A stretch of 64,000 nucleotides of DNA from Curtobacterium sp. MCBD17_035 (GTDB taxonomy: Bacteria > Actinomycetota > Actinomycetes > Actinomycetales > Microbacteriaceae), in the NCBI RefSeq assembly GCF_003234815.2, contig NZ_CP126279.1:248001-312000 (forward strand). The letters are read 5' to 3'. Positions 25,111 to 35,223 of this stretch are shown here, piece by piece. The position numbers were made by a program, and so were the translations under genes. The notes under the pieces are model-generated. The model worked only from the letters and a program-made list of their open reading frames with translations, did no database searches and was not told the DNA's origin. Numbering within the stretch: position 1 is the stretch's first letter; each line of letters begins with the position of its first letter.

Positions 25111-25581
25111 ATGCCTCGTAAGGGACCCGCCCCCAAGCGCCCCGTCGTCGCCGATCCGGTCTACGGCGCTCCGGTCGTCAGCCAGCTCGTCAACAAGATC
25201 CTGCTCGACGGCAAGAAGGGCCTCGCCGAGCGCATCGTCTACGGTGCACTCGAAGGCGTCGCCGCCAAGAACCAGCAGGACGCCGTCGCGACGCTCAAGA
25301 AGGCCCTCGACAACGTCCGCCCGACCCTCGAGGTCCGCAGCCGCCGCGTCGGTGGTTCGACCTACCAGGTGCCGGTCGAGGTCAAGCCGCACCGTGCGAA
25401 CACGCTCGCGCTCCGCTGGCTCACCTCGTACGCCAAGGCCCGTCGCGAGAAGACGATGACCGAGCGTCTCATGAACGAGATCCTCGACGCGTCGAACGGT
25501 CTGGGTGCCGCGGTCAAGCGCCGCGAGGACACCCACAAGATGGCCGAGTCGAACAAGGCCTTCGCGCACTACCGCTGGTAA
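25111..25581 (+). CDS. rpsG: 30S ribosomal protein S7
   Basis: This 156-residue protein initiates assembly of the 30S head and contacts the E-site tRNA. It starts [12 protein letters not shown] and contains the conserved [11 protein letters not shown] and ALRWL blocks. The C terminus, [15 protein letters not shown], matches bacterial S7. It is second in the str operon, 89 bp before fusA. Confidence 0.98.
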   Translation: MPRKGPAPKRPVVADPVYGAPVVSQLVNKILLDGKKGLAERIVYGALEGVAAKNQQDAVATLKKALDNVRPTLEVRSRRVGGSTYQVPVEVKPHRANTLALRWLTSYAKARREKTMTERLMNEILDASNGLGAAVKRREDTHKMAESNKAFAHYRW

Positions 25582-25669
25582 CACTCCCGGCCCCATCGGG
25601 GGTGCCGGCGACATGATCCCGGCGCCCCCATGGGCGCTGTCGACTCCCACAACTACTCGGAGGAACCCT

Positions 25670-27784
25670 GTGGCACAGGACGTGCTCACCGACCTGAACA
25701 AGGTCCGCAACATCGGCATCATGGCGCACATCGATGCCGGCAAGACCACCACCACCGAGCGCATCCTGTTCTACACGGGCATCACCCACAAGATCGGGGA
25801 GGTCCACGACGGGGCCGCCACGATGGACTGGATGGCGCAGGAGCAGGAGCGCGGCATCACGATCACGTCGGCCGCGACGACGTGCTTCTGGAACAAGAAC
25901 CAGATCAACATCATCGACACGCCTGGTCACGTCGACTTCACCGTCGAGGTGGAGCGTTCGCTCCGCGTCCTCGACGGCGCCGTCGCCGTGTTCGACGGCA
26001 AGGAGGGCGTCGAGCCCCAGTCGGAGACCGTCTGGCGTCAGGCCGACAAGTACGACGTGCCCCGCATCTGCTTCGTCAACAAGATGGACAAGCTCGGCGC
26101 GGACTTCTACTTCACGGTGGACACGATCATCAACCGCCTCGGCGCGGAGCCGCTCGTGATCCAGCTCCCGATCGGTGCCGAGAGCACGTTCGAGGGTGTC
26201 GTGGACCTCGTCGAGATGCGGGCGCTCACCTGGCGCGGTGACGCCAAGGGTGACGTCCAGATGGGCGCGCACTACGAGATCGAGGAGATCCCGGCCGACC
26301 TCAAGGACAAGGCCGACGAGTACCGCGCGAAGCTGATCGAGCGCGTCGCCGAGACCGACGACGCCCTGCTCGAGAAGTACTTCGGTGGCGAGGACCTCTC
26401 CGTCGACGAGATCAAGGGCGCCATCCGCAAGCTCACGGTCAACAGCGAGGTCTACCCGGTCCTCTGTGGTTCGGCGTTCAAGAACCGCGGTGTGCAGCCG
26501 ATGCTCGACGCGGTCATCGACTACCTGCCGAGCCCGCTCGACGTCCCGGCGGTCGAGGGCCACGACGTGAAGAACGAGGAGACCATCCTCACCCGTCACG
26601 CCGACTCGACCGAGCCCTTCTCCGCCCTCGCGTTCAAGGTCGCGGTGCACCCGTTCTTCGGTCGCCTCACCTACGTCCGCGTGTACTCGGGCTCCATCGA
26701 GTCCGGGTCGCAGGTCATCAACTCGACCAAGGGCAAGAAGGAGCGCATCGGCAAGATCTTCCAGATGCACTCCAACAAGGAGAACCCGGTCGACAGCGTG
26801 ACCGCGGGCCACATCTACGCGGTGATCGGCCTCAAGGACACGACGACCGGTGACACCCTGTGCGACCCGGACAACCAGATCGTCCTCGAGTCGATGACGT
26901 TCCCGGAGCCGGTCATCGAGGTCGCGATCGAGCCGAAGACCAAGCAGGACCAGGAGAAGCTCTCCACCGCCATCCAGAAGCTGGCGGAGGAGGACCCGAC
27001 GTTCCGGGTCGAGCTCAACGCGGAGACCGGTCAGACGGTCATCAAGGGCATGGGCGAGCTCCACCTCGACATCCTCGTCGACCGCATGAAGCGCGAGTTC
27101 AAGGTCGAGGCGAACGTCGGCAAGCCGCAGGTCGCGTACCGCGAGACCCTGCGCAAGCCGGTCGAGCGGTACGACTACACCCACAAGAAGCAGACCGGTG
27201 GTTCCGGCCAGTTCGCGAAGGTGCAGATCGCGCTCGAGCCGATGGAGGTCACGGCCGAGAAGGTCTACGAGTTCGAGAACAAGGTCACGGGTGGCCGCGT
27301 TCCGCGCGAGTACATCCCCTCGGTCGACGCCGGCATCCAGGACGCCATGCAGGTCGGCATCCTCGCGGGCTTCCCGACGGTCGGCGTCAAGGCGACCCTC
27401 CTCGACGGTGCGGCGCACGACGTCGACTCGTCCGAGATGGCGTTCAAGATCGCCGGTTCGATGGCCTACAAGGAGGCTGCGCGCAAGGCGAACCCCGTCC
27501 TGCTCGAGCCGCTCATGGCCGTCGAGGTCCGCACCCCCGAGGAGTACATGGGCGACGTCATCGGCGACCTGAACTCCCGTCGTGGGCAGATCTCGTCGAT
27601 GGAGGACGCCTCGGGCGTCAAGGTGGTCCGCGCGAGCGTGCCGCTGTCCGAGATGTTCGGCTACGTCGGCGACCTCCGGTCGAAGACGTCGGGCCGCGCC
27701 GTCTACTCGATGGTGTTCGACTCCTACGCCGAGGTCCCCCGGGCCGTGGCGGACGAGATCGTGCAGAAGAGCAAGGGGGAGTGA
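25670..27784 (+). CDS. fusA: elongation factor G
   Basis: This 704-residue GTPase moves tRNA and mRNA through the ribosome. The P loop is [12 protein letters not shown], switch II lies in DTPGHVDFT and the base-specific motif is NKMDK. Domains II-V follow at normal length. The GTG start was chosen because GGAGG at 25659-25663 lies 6 nt ahead and the product then begins [20 protein letters not shown]. The frame is open further upstream across the end of rpsG, but that part is not coding. Fusidic-acid resistance changes were not assessed. Confidence 0.98.
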   Translation: MAQDVLTDLNKVRNIGIMAHIDAGKTTTTERILFYTGITHKIGEVHDGAATMDWMAQEQERGITITSAATTCFWNKNQINIIDTPGHVDFTVEVERSLRVLDGAVAVFDGKEGVEPQSETVWRQADKYDVPRICFVNKMDKLGADFYFTVDTIINRLGAEPLVIQLPIGAESTFEGVVDLVEMRALTWRGDAKGDVQMGAHYEIEEIPADLKDKADEYRAKLIERVAETDDALLEKYFGGEDLSVDEIKGAIRKLTVNSEVYPVLCGSAFKNRGVQPMLDAVIDYLPSPLDVPAVEGHDVKNEETILTRHADSTEPFSALAFKVAVHPFFGRLTYVRVYSGSIESGSQVINSTKGKKERIGKIFQMHSNKENPVDSVTAGHIYAVIGLKDTTTGDTLCDPDNQIVLESMTFPEPVIEVAIEPKTKQDQEKLSTAIQKLAEEDPTFRVELNAETGQTVIKGMGELHLDILVDRMKREFKVEANVGKPQVAYRETLRKPVERYDYTHKKQTGGSGQFAKVQIALEPMEVTAEKVYEFENKVTGGRVPREYIPSVDAGIQDAMQVGILAGFPTVGVKATLLDGAAHDVDSSEMAFKIAGSMAYKEAARKANPVLLEPLMAVEVRTPEEYMGDVIGDLNSRRGQISSMEDASGVKVVRASVPLSEMFGYVGDLRSKTSGRAVYSMVFDSYAEVPRAVADEIVQKSKGE

Positions 27785-27805
27785 CGCCCTCGGCGTGACT
27801 CCCCA

Positions 27806-27835
27806 GGCGAGGGGGTCGGCAGCGGCCCCCTCGCC
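27806..27835 (+). terminator. attenuating hairpin between fusA and tuf
   Basis: GGCGAGGGGG (27806-27815) pairs perfectly with CCCCCTCGCC (27826-27835) across a 10-nt loop. No T run follows. Just downstream, TACAGT at 27842-27847 could be the -10 of a separate tuf promoter, without an obvious -35. The layout would let tuf be made in excess of fusA. Confidence 0.55.
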
Positions 27836-27921
27836 ACCAAGTACAGTAGTTCCACACCAACACGCAGCGCCGCCGGACGTGAACCGGGGGTCCTGCATCC
27901 GAGTCCTGAGGAGGACCCACA

Positions 27922-29112
27922 GTGGCTAAGGCCAAGTTCGAGCGGACCAAGCCGCACGTCAACATCGGAACCATCGGGCACGTCGACCACGGCAAGACGA
28001 CGCTCACCGCGGCGATCACCAAGGTCCTGCACGACAAGTACCCGGAGCTGAACACGGCCTCGGCGTTCGACCAGATCGACAACGCGCCTGAGGAGAAGCA
28101 GCGCGGTATCACGATCAACATCTCGCACGTCGAGTACCAGACCGAGAAGCGCCACTACGCGCACGTCGACGCCCCGGGCCACGCGGACTACGTGAAGAAC
28201 ATGATCACGGGTGCGGCGCAGATGGACGGCGCGATCCTCGTGGTCGCCGCCACCGACGGCCCGATGCCGCAGACGCGTGAGCACGTGCTGCTCGCCCGTC
28301 AGGTCGGTGTCCCCTACATCGTCGTGGCCCTCAACAAGGCCGACATGGTGGACGACGAGGAGATCCTGGAGCTCGTCGAGCTCGAGGTCCGCGAGCTCCT
28401 CTCGAGCCAGGAGTTCGACGGCGACAACGCCCCGATCGTCCGCGTCTCGGCGCTCCAGGCGCTCGAGGGTGACGAGAAGTGGGCCGCGACGGTCGCCGAC
28501 CTCATGGACGCCGTCGACGAGAACGTGCCGGACCCAGTGCGCGCCACCGACCAGCCGTTCCTGATGCCGATCGAGGACGTCTTCACGATCACCGGTCGTG
28601 GCACCGTCGTCACCGGTCGTGTCGAGCGTGGCACGCTCAAGGTGAACGAGGAGGTCGAGATCGTCGGCATCCGCGCGACGCAGAAGACCACCGTCACGGG
28701 CATCGAGATGTTCCGCAAGCTGCTCGACTCCGCCGAGGCCGGTGACAACACGGGTCTGCTCCTCCGCGGCACCAAGCGCGAGGACGTCGAACGCGGCCAG
28801 GTCGTCGTGAAGCCGGGTTCGGTCACGCCGCACACCGAGTTCTCCGCGAACGTCTACATCCTGTCGAAGGACGAGGGTGGTCGTCACAACCCGTTCTACG
28901 GGAACTACCGCCCGCAGTTCTACTTCCGCACCACGGACGTCACCGGCGTCATCACGCTGCCCGAGGGCACCGAGATGGTCATGCCCGGCGACACCACCTC
29001 CATCACGGTCGAGCTGATCCAGCCGATCGCCATGGAGGAGGGCCTCCGCTTCGCCATCCGTGAGGGTGGTCGTACGGTCGGCGCCGGTACGGTCGAGAAG
29101 ATCATCAAGTAA
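27922..29112 (+). CDS. tuf: elongation factor Tu
   Basis: This 396-residue GTPase delivers aminoacyl-tRNA to the ribosome. The motifs [21 protein letters not shown] and NKADM are intact. The product begins [15 protein letters not shown], so the GTG at 27922 is secure; GAGGA lies about 8 nt upstream. It is the last gene of the str operon and ends at a U-rich hairpin. Only one tuf copy is seen in the window. Confidence 0.98.
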   Translation: MAKAKFERTKPHVNIGTIGHVDHGKTTLTAAITKVLHDKYPELNTASAFDQIDNAPEEKQRGITINISHVEYQTEKRHYAHVDAPGHADYVKNMITGAAQMDGAILVVAATDGPMPQTREHVLLARQVGVPYIVVALNKADMVDDEEILELVELEVRELLSSQEFDGDNAPIVRVSALQALEGDEKWAATVADLMDAVDENVPDPVRATDQPFLMPIEDVFTITGRGTVVTGRVERGTLKVNEEVEIVGIRATQKTTVTGIEMFRKLLDSAEAGDNTGLLLRGTKREDVERGQVVVKPGSVTPHTEFSANVYILSKDEGGRHNPFYGNYRPQFYFRTTDVTGVITLPEGTEMVMPGDTTSITVELIQPIAMEEGLRFAIREGGRTVGAGTVEKIIK

Positions 29113-29128
29113 CTCCGGTTGCTGCGAC

Positions 29129-29160
29129 AAGGGGTCGGACCTTCGGGTCCGGCCCCTTTC
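29129..29160 (+). terminator. str operon terminator
   Basis: AAGGGGTCGGACC and GGTCCGGCCCCTT form a 13-bp stem with one G-T pair closed by a TTCG tetraloop, followed by TTC. It begins 16 nt after the tuf stop. Confidence 0.92.
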
Positions 29161-29170
29161 GTCGTTCCCG

Positions 29171-29230
29171 GACGGGACGTGGTGTCCCCGGGCGGGACGT
29201 GGTGTCCCCGGGCGGGACGTGGCCGTCCCT
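29171..29230. repeat. 20-bp tandem repeat, three copies
   Basis: The unit GGCGGGACGTGGTGTCCCCG is repeated with a period of exactly 20 bp at 29171, 29191 and 29211. The first two copies are nearly identical and the third diverges at its end. Each unit contains GGGAC and GTCCC, which can pair, so the array is a row of small hairpins just after the tuf terminator. No gene is visible in it. Confidence 0.75.
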
Positions 29231-29345
29231 GGGCATGACGGGGCGGGAGGAGGCAGGGCGCGACGTGCGCGAGCCCACCGCGAGCCGGGAGGACCGTGGG
29301 CACCTCGGTGGGTCATCGGCGGGGATGCCGGTGTTGACTGGTCGC

Positions 29346-30323
29346 ATGACACGTCTGCGCCGTTCGAGGACGACGGGACGCGGATTCCACCGGGTCCGAT
29401 CCGGCAAGGGGTTCTCCTACCGCGATCCGGACGGCGGTACCGTCCACGACGCCGACCTCCGCCACCGGTTCGACGAGCTGGTGATCCCGCCCGCGTGGAA
29501 CGACGTGTGGATCTCGCCGTACGAGAACGGACACATCCTCGCGACGGGCATCGACGGCGCCGGTCGGCGCCAGTACATGTACCACCCGGGTTGGCGCGAG
29601 CGGATGGACAAGATCAAGTACGACCGGGCGCTCGCCCTCGCCGAGTCGCTCCCGTCCGCTCGACGGATGGTGACCATGGACCTCCGCCGACCGGACCCGG
29701 ACCTCCGACGTGCGCAGGCCGCGGCCTTCCGGATGCTCGACCAGGGGTCGCTCCGGGTCGGCTCGGAGCGGTACGCGCTCGAGCACGGGAGCCACGGCCT
29801 GTCGACGCTGCTGTGTTCCCACGCGCACATCTCGGGCGACGACATCGAGCTCGGGTTCCCGGGCAAGAGCGGGCAGGAGTGGTCTTCCACCATCCACGAC
29901 CACGACCTCGCGCGGGTGCTCGTCGGCATGAAGCGTCGGGGCGGGAACGCGCGACTGCTCTCGTTCCGCGACGAGCCCGGTGCCGAGTGGCGTCCGCTGT
30001 CGGCCGAGCTCATCAACGAGTACGTCAAGGAGCGCGCCGGCGACGACTTCACGGCGAAGGACTTCCGGACGCTGCACGGTACGGTCGCCGCGGCCGTGGA
30101 CCTGGCGAAGACGGGGCCCCAGTCGTCCGACGCCAAGCGCAAGAAGGCGATATCGCATGCGGTGAAGGCCGCGTCCGACGTGCTCGGCAACACCCCGACC
30201 GTGGCGCGGCAAAGCTACATCGACCCGCGCGTGATCGACGCGTACAACCACGGCGAGACGATCGATCCCGCCCGGTTGGCCTCTGCGGAGTCCGAGGTCC
30301 GCGCGCTGCTCTACCGCGACTGA
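29346..30323 (+). CDS. DNA topoisomerase IB
   Basis: This 325-residue enzyme of the poxvirus/bacterial type IB family relaxes DNA through a 3'-phosphotyrosine intermediate. By alignment from memory with vaccinia, the catalytic set is the Arg of LRVGSERY, the Lys of FPGKSGQEW, the Arg of [10 protein letters not shown], Asn282 in [10 protein letters not shown] and Tyr291 in QSYIDPR. Bacterial members use Asn where vaccinia has His, so the set is complete. It starts at an ATG without a clear Shine-Dalgarno; TTGACT, 6 nt upstream, is a weak leaderless-type box. It is not essential in most bacteria, and its presence between tuf and rpsJ is unusual. Confidence 0.92.
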   Translation: MTRLRRSRTTGRGFHRVRSGKGFSYRDPDGGTVHDADLRHRFDELVIPPAWNDVWISPYENGHILATGIDGAGRRQYMYHPGWRERMDKIKYDRALALAESLPSARRMVTMDLRRPDPDLRRAQAAAFRMLDQGSLRVGSERYALEHGSHGLSTLLCSHAHISGDDIELGFPGKSGQEWSSTIHDHDLARVLVGMKRRGGNARLLSFRDEPGAEWRPLSAELINEYVKERAGDDFTAKDFRTLHGTVAAAVDLAKTGPQSSDAKRKKAISHAVKAASDVLGNTPTVARQSYIDPRVIDAYNHGETIDPARLASAESEVRALLYRD

Positions 30324-30380
30324 ATGACGTACCGTTGATGCACGTGCCGACCGTTCGGGCGTCGGCACGGAGAGGCCAGC

Positions 30381-31193
30381 GTGACCGACGAGTGCATCCA
30401 CGGTTTCCCCGTCGAGCTCTGTGACATCTGCACCCCACGGCAGCGGGCGGAACCGGTCGTCGCACCGACCCGCGCCCCGCGGCGTGCCCGTCCGGTCTCG
30501 CTCCGGTCGGACGGTCCGTCGGACGCGCCCCGGGCCTCCCGGAGTGCGACCCGGACCGCGGCCCCGGTGGCGGCGGAGCCCCAGGTCCGCCCGTTCGCGT
30601 CGATGCGCGCGCACCACTGGACCCATCGCGACAACCTCGCGGCCATCGTCGCCGAGGGTGCGCTGCTGGCCGCGTCGTCGGTGGTCCCCGAGTTCGACGT
30701 CAGCGCGGCGGAGGTCCGCGCGGCCCGAGCGGCCGCGGCCACCCCGGACGGCGGGTCCGTCGCGGACCACGTCCCCTTCGTGCTCACCCCGGAGGCCCTG
30801 ACCTGGCAGTCGCTGCGCACCGGCGCCGAGGACGACCGGTGGTCCGACGCGGCACGTCGCAGTCGTCCGGTCGACTACGTCATGCTGGTCGTGCCGACCG
30901 TCGCGTTCGGGGCGTCGGTCATCGTGACGGATCTCGACGCGGAGGACCCCGCGGCGCGCTCGGCCGTCGGCCCGGAGGCCGCGGGCACCCTGCTCCGACG
31001 CGCTTCGCTCCAGGACCCCGAGTTGCAGCGCGTCGAGCTGCTGGCGGGTCCGCGTGTGCCGTTCTCGGCCGTCGCGGTCGTCGGCGTGCCGAACGACCGC
31101 GTCCGCGACGACGTCCGCTCGGTCCTGGCGGAGGCCGGCGGCCACGCCCCGCGCGTCGCGGTGTTCCCGCCCTGGTTCCGTCCGACCGTCTGA
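30381..31193 (+). CDS. DarT-like ADP-ribosyltransferase domain with N-terminal Cys/His motif
   Basis: This 270-residue protein begins with a putative zinc motif, ECIHGFPVELCDICTP (Cys5, His7, Cys14, Cys17), then a disordered Arg/Pro/Ala stretch. From about residue 75 it reads like DarT (DUF4433): HHWTHRDNLAAIVAEGALL matches the NAD-binding start. VRAARAAAATPDGGSVADHV then matches the Arg and VGDYVPF blocks. Glu219 in QRVELLAGPRVPF aligns with the catalytic Glu of DarT. Known DarT modifies thymidine in DNA and is toxic unless DarG, a macrodomain protein, reverses it. No DarG-like gene lies beside it. The GTG start follows GAGAGG by about 7 nt. Function is inferred from fold-level resemblance only. 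Confidence 0.65.
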   Translation: MTDECIHGFPVELCDICTPRQRAEPVVAPTRAPRRARPVSLRSDGPSDAPRASRSATRTAAPVAAEPQVRPFASMRAHHWTHRDNLAAIVAEGALLAASSVVPEFDVSAAEVRAARAAAATPDGGSVADHVPFVLTPEALTWQSLRTGAEDDRWSDAARRSRPVDYVMLVVPTVAFGASVIVTDLDAEDPAARSAVGPEAAGTLLRRASLQDPELQRVELLAGPRVPFSAVAVVGVPNDRVRDDVRSVLAEAGGHAPRVAVFPPWFRPTV

Positions 31194-31311
31194 CGTCCGG
31201 CGGGCGGTCGCCGGACTCCCGACGGGAGGCCCGTCACCAGGTCGCCCCGGACCGCCCGTCCGCCGCTCCTCGAGCCCCCCGACGGCGTGGATCGCACGCG
31301 ACACGCCCGGG

Positions 31312-31340
31312 TTGCACGAGTGCGGAGGACATGCGAGACT
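31312..31340 (+). promoter_or_regulatory. candidate S10 operon promoter and structured leader
   Basis: TTGCAC (31312-31317) and GAGACT (31335-31340) are separated by 17 bp, a fair but not strong match. Transcription from here would make a leader of about 370 nt before rpsJ. That leader contains several hairpins: CGGACAC/GTGTCCG at 31360-31375, CACTGCC/GGCAGTG around 31382-31397, and GCCTGCC/GGCAGGC at 31648-31667. No credible gene lies in 31194-31717. In E. coli this operon is controlled by L4 through its leader; whether that occurs here is unknown. Confidence 0.45.
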
Positions 31341-31717
31341 TGTCCGGTTCCAAATTCCGCGGACACACGTGTCCGCCGGGTCACTGCCCAGGCAGTGCAC
31401 AGGCCCCGCCCTCCGGGTGGCTGCGCCTGGGCCGCAGGCAGCAAGAACACCACATCGACTCCACACCTGGAACGCACGGGACACCCGTGTGCTCCGCGGA
31501 GGCGATACGGGTCCGACCGGAACGGTCGAAATCCCCCTCCTGCGGAGTGGGTTCTCGACCGGCCCGGGAGGGCAGTTGACAGGAGAACAGCGGTCATGGC
31601 CGGCGGGAGTGATCCCGACGGTGACGTGCCGGTGATCTAGGCAAACAGCCTGCCCGACGAGGCAGGCGGCGTCAGGCGGCCCACGCGGTGCGCGGCGCAG
31701 AGAGGAACGAGAGAGAC

Positions 31718-32026
31718 ATGGCGGGACAGAAGATCCGCATCCGGCTCAAGTCGTACGACCACGAGGTCATCGACACGTCGGCCCGGAAGATCGTCGACAC
31801 GGTGACCCGTGCCGGTGCGACCGTGGTCGGCCCGGTGCCGCTCCCCACCGAGAAGAACGTGGTCGTCGTGATCCGTTCTCCCCACAAGTACAAGGACTCG
31901 CGCGAGCACTTCGAGAAGCGCACGCACAAGCGGGTCATCGACATCATCGACCCGACGCCGAAGGCCGTCGACTCGCTCATGCGTCTCGACCTGCCCGCAG
32001 ACGTCAACATCGAGATCAAGCTGTAA
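31718..32026 (+). CDS. rpsJ: 30S ribosomal protein S10
   Basis: This 102-residue protein of the 30S head is also a partner of NusB in antitermination. It begins [19 protein letters not shown] and carries the loop block [17 protein letters not shown]. The ATG follows a purine-rich ribosome binding site (GAGAGAGAC). It is the first gene of the S10 operon, 13 bp before rplC. Confidence 0.98.
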   Translation: MAGQKIRIRLKSYDHEVIDTSARKIVDTVTRAGATVVGPVPLPTEKNVVVVIRSPHKYKDSREHFEKRTHKRVIDIIDPTPKAVDSLMRLDLPADVNIEIKL

Positions 32027-32039
32027 GGGGGCGACAACG

Positions 32040-32693
32040 ATGGCCATCGCAACCAAGACCGTCAAGGGCCTGCTCGGCAAGAAGCTCGGCATGACCCAGG
32101 TGTGGGACGAGAACAACAAGCTCATCCCCGTCACCGTCGTCGAGATCACCCCGAACGTCGTGACCCAGATCCGCACCGCCGAGAAGGACGGCTACCAGGC
32201 CGTCCAGATCGCCGCTGGCGCGATCGACCCCCGCAAGGTCAACAAGCCCTCCGCCGGGCACTTCGAGGCCGCCGGTGTCACGCCGCGCCGCCACCTCACC
32301 GAGATCCGCACCGCTGACGCCGGCGAGTACGCGCTCGGCCAGGAGCTCGCCGTCGACATGTTCGAGGCCGGCCAGAAGGTCGACGTCGTCGGCACCAGCA
32401 AGGGCAAGGGCTTCGCCGGTGTCATGAAGCGCCACAACTTCAAGGGTGTCTCCGCCTCGCACGGTGCGCACCGCAACCACCGCAAGCCCGGTTCGATCGG
32501 TGCTTCGTCGACCCCGTCGCGCGTCTTCAAGGGCATGCGCATGGCCGGTCGCATGGGTGGGGAGCGCGTCACCGTCCTCAACCTCACGGTGCACGCCGTG
32601 GACGCCGAGAAGAACCTGCTGCTCGTCAAGGGCGCGGTCCCCGGTGCTCGCGGTCGCATCGTCTTCGTCCGCACCGCCGTGAAGGGTAAGTGA
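32040..32693 (+). CDS. rplC: 50S ribosomal protein L3
   Basis: This 217-residue protein binds near the 3' end of 23S rRNA and the peptidyl transferase centre. It has the start [18 protein letters not shown] and the core-entering loop [20 protein letters not shown]. Length and order are standard. AAGGGGGCG lies just ahead of the ATG. Confidence 0.98.
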   Translation: MAIATKTVKGLLGKKLGMTQVWDENNKLIPVTVVEITPNVVTQIRTAEKDGYQAVQIAAGAIDPRKVNKPSAGHFEAAGVTPRRHLTEIRTADAGEYALGQELAVDMFEAGQKVDVVGTSKGKGFAGVMKRHNFKGVSASHGAHRNHRKPGSIGASSTPSRVFKGMRMAGRMGGERVTVLNLTVHAVDAEKNLLLVKGAVPGARGRIVFVRTAVKGK

Positions 32694-32695
32694 GC

Positions 32696-33355
32696 ATGGC
32701 CACCACGACTGCAACCACGATCGACGTGCTCGACGCGTCGGGCGCCCAGGCCGGCACGGTCGAGCTCCCCGCCGAGATCTTCGACGTCGAGACCAACGTC
32801 CCGCTGATCCACCAGGTCGTCGTCGCGCAGCTCGCCGCCGCGCGTCAGGGCACCCACAAGACCAAGCGCCGCGGCGAGGTCTCCGGTGCCGGCCGCAAGC
32901 CCTTCAAGCAGAAGGGCACCGGCCGCGCGCGTCAGGGCTCGATCCGCGCCCCGCAGATGACCGGCGGTGGCATCGTCCACGGACCCGTGCCGCGCGACTA
33001 CGCGCAGCGCACCCCCAAGAAGATGATCGCCAAGGCGCTGCTCGGTTCGCTCTCGGACCGCGCTCGCGGTGGGCGGATCCACGCGGTCGAGGCCTTCCTC
33101 GACGCCGAGGTCCCCTCGACCAAGAGCGTCCGCACGCTCCTCGAGAAGATCGCCCCGTCGAAGCACGTCCTCGTCGTGCTCGAGTCGACGGACGAGGTCG
33201 CGCTCAAGAGCGTCCGGAACCTGCCCAACGTCCACGCGCTCACGTACGGCCAGCTGAACGCCTACGACGTCCTCGTGAGCGACGACGTGGTCTTCAGCAA
33301 GAGCGCCCTCGACGCCTTCGTCGCGTCGAAGACCGCGAAGGAGAACAACGCATGA
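32696..33355 (+). CDS. rplD: 50S ribosomal protein L4
   Basis: This 219-residue protein lines the exit tunnel and in some bacteria represses its own operon. The conserved extended loop [20 protein letters not shown] is present. The ATG at 32696 was preferred to the GTG at 32690 because GAAGGG lies too close to the latter. It overlaps rplW by four bases. Confidence 0.97.
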   Translation: MATTTATTIDVLDASGAQAGTVELPAEIFDVETNVPLIHQVVVAQLAAARQGTHKTKRRGEVSGAGRKPFKQKGTGRARQGSIRAPQMTGGGIVHGPVPRDYAQRTPKKMIAKALLGSLSDRARGGRIHAVEAFLDAEVPSTKSVRTLLEKIAPSKHVLVVLESTDEVALKSVRNLPNVHALTYGQLNAYDVLVSDDVVFSKSALDAFVASKTAKENNA

Positions 33356-33651
33356 GCGGCTTCAACAAGGACCCGCGCGACATCATCATCGCGCCGGTCG
33401 TGTCGGAGAAGAGCTACGGCCTCATCGACCAGGGCAAGTACACGTTCCTCGTGGACCCGCGCGCGAACAAGACCGAGATCAAGCTCGCCATCGAGAAGAT
33501 CTTCGACGTCAAGGTCGCGGGCATCAACACCCTGAACCGTCCGGGCAAGACCCGTCGTACGCGGTTCGGCATCGGCAAGCGCAAGGACACCAAGCGCGCC
33601 ATCGTCACGCTCAAGTCCGGTTCGATCGACATCTTCACGGCTGTCGGCTGA
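33352..33651 (+). CDS. rplW: 50S ribosomal protein L23
   Basis: This 99-residue protein sits at the tunnel exit, where trigger factor and the signal recognition particle dock. It contains [20 protein letters not shown] and the extended-loop end [19 protein letters not shown]. Its ATG overlaps the rplD stop, so translation is probably coupled. Confidence 0.97.
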   Translation: MSGFNKDPRDIIIAPVVSEKSYGLIDQGKYTFLVDPRANKTEIKLAIEKIFDVKVAGINTLNRPGKTRRTRFGIGKRKDTKRAIVTLKSGSIDIFTAVG

Positions 33652-33670
33652 GGACCGGAAGGGATACATC

Positions 33671-34510
33671 ATGGCTATTCGTAACTACAAGCCCACGACC
33701 CCGGGTCGTCGCGGCTCCTCCGTCGCCGACTTCGCCGAGATCACGCGTTCGACCCCGGAGAAGTCGCTCCTGCGTCCGCTCCCGAAGACCGGTGGCCGCA
33801 ACAGCTCCGGCCGGATCACGACGCGTCACATCGGTGGTGGCCACAAGCGCCAGTACCGGGTCATCGACTTCCGTCGGAACGACAAGGACGGCGTCGACGC
33901 CAAGGTCGCGCACATCGAGTACGACCCGAACCGCACCGCGCGCATCGCGCTGCTGCACTTCGTGGACGGCACCAAGCGCTACATCCTCGCGCCGAACCGC
34001 CTGAAGCAGGGCGACGTCGTCGAGTCGGGTGCCGGCGCCGACATCAAGCCGGGCAACAACCTGCCGCTCCGCAACATCCCCGTCGGTACGGTCGTGCACG
34101 CGATCGAGCTCCGTCCGGGTGGTGGCGCCAAGCTCGCCCGTTCCGCGGGTGCCTCGGTGCGCCTCGTGGCGAAGGACGGCCCCTACGCGCAGCTCCGCCT
34201 GCCGTCGGGCGAGGTCCGCAACGTCGACGCGCGCTGCCGCGCGACGATCGGCGAGGTCGGCAACGCCGAGCAGTCGAACATCAACTGGGGCAAGGCCGGC
34301 CGCATGCGCTGGAAGGGCGTCCGCCCGACCGTGCGTGGTGTCGCGATGAACCCGATCGACCACCCGCACGGTGGTGGTGAGGGCAAGACCTCCGGTGGTC
34401 GCCACCCGGTCAGCCCGTGGGGCCAGCCGGAGGGCCGGACGCGCAAGCCGAACAAGCCGAGCGACCAGCTCATCGTCCGTCGCCGCACCGCCGGTAAGAA
34501 GCGCAAGTAG
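33671..34510 (+). CDS. rplB: 50S ribosomal protein L2
   Basis: This 279-residue protein is needed for subunit joining and peptidyl transfer. It has the hallmark C-terminal segment [20 protein letters not shown], with the conserved His-Pro-His-Gly. Spacing to rplW is 19 bp, with GAAGGG as ribosome binding site. Confidence 0.98.
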   Translation: MAIRNYKPTTPGRRGSSVADFAEITRSTPEKSLLRPLPKTGGRNSSGRITTRHIGGGHKRQYRVIDFRRNDKDGVDAKVAHIEYDPNRTARIALLHFVDGTKRYILAPNRLKQGDVVESGAGADIKPGNNLPLRNIPVGTVVHAIELRPGGGAKLARSAGASVRLVAKDGPYAQLRLPSGEVRNVDARCRATIGEVGNAEQSNINWGKAGRMRWKGVRPTVRGVAMNPIDHPHGGGEGKTSGGRHPVSPWGQPEGRTRKPNKPSDQLIVRRRTAGKKRK

Positions 34511-34522
34511 GAGTTGTAGAAG

Positions 34523-34804
34523 ATGCCACGCAGTCTGAAGAAGGGCCCCTTCGTCGACGAGCACCTGCTTCGCAAGGTGGTCGTCCAGAACGAGGCCAAC
34601 ACGAAGAACGTGATCCGCACGTGGTCGCGTCGCTCGATGATCGTTCCGAACATGCTCGGGCACACGATCGCCGTGCACGACGGCCGCAAGCACATCCCGG
34701 TGTTCGTCACCGAGTCGATGGTCGGTCACAAGCTCGGCGAGTTCGCGCCGACCCGCACCTTCCGTGGTCACGTGAAGGACGACAAGAAGGGCCGTCGCCG
34801 CTAA
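34523..34804 (+). CDS. rpsS: 30S ribosomal protein S19
   Basis: This 93-residue protein binds the 30S head next to S13. It begins [19 protein letters not shown] and contains [20 protein letters not shown]. Standard length and position between rplB and rplV. Confidence 0.98.
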   Translation: MPRSLKKGPFVDEHLLRKVVVQNEANTKNVIRTWSRRSMIVPNMLGHTIAVHDGRKHIPVFVTESMVGHKLGEFAPTRTFRGHVKDDKKGRRR

Positions 34805-34830
34805 CGCGGGGACGCTGAAGGAGGAACGAA

Positions 34831-35223
34831 ATGGTGGAGTCGATCGCACGCGTGCGACACATCCGCGTCACGCCTCAGAAGGCCCGTCGCGTCATCGAGC
34901 TGATCCGCGGCAAGCAGGCCCACGAGGCCCTCGCCATCCTGAAGTTCGCCCCGCAGGGCGCTTCCGAGCCGGTCTACAAGCTGGTCGCCTCGGCGATCGC
35001 GAACGCCCGGGTCAAGGCGGACCAGACGAACAGCTTCCTCGACGAGCGCGACCTCTACGTGAGCCGCGTCTTCGTCGACGAGGGCACGACCTTGAAGCGG
35101 TTCCAGCCGCGTGCCCAGGGGCGAGCCTTCCGCATCAACAAGCGCACCAGCCACATCACGGTCGTCCTCGCGACGCCGGACGAGGTCGGGGCGGCCGCTA
35201 CCAGCAAGAAGGCGAGCAAGTAA
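34831..35223 (+). CDS. rplV: 50S ribosomal protein L22
   Basis: This 130-residue protein has a beta hairpin that lines the exit tunnel. It contains [20 protein letters not shown] and the hairpin [20 protein letters not shown], the macrolide-resistance region, which looks wild type. AGGAGG precedes the start. Its TAA shares one base with the rpsC ATG. Confidence 0.97.
   Translation: MVESIARVRHIRVTPQKARRVIELIRGKQAHEALAILKFAPQGASEPVYKLVASAIANARVKADQTNSFLDERDLYVSRVFVDEGTTLKRFQPRAQGRAFRINKRTSHITVVLATPDEVGAAATSKKASK

Noticed and set aside
31575-31580. Perfect TTGACA before rpsJ as the -35 of the S10 promoter.
   Set aside because: Nothing resembling a -10 box occurs at 16-18 bp downstream (GCCGGC), so the hexamer is probably chance.
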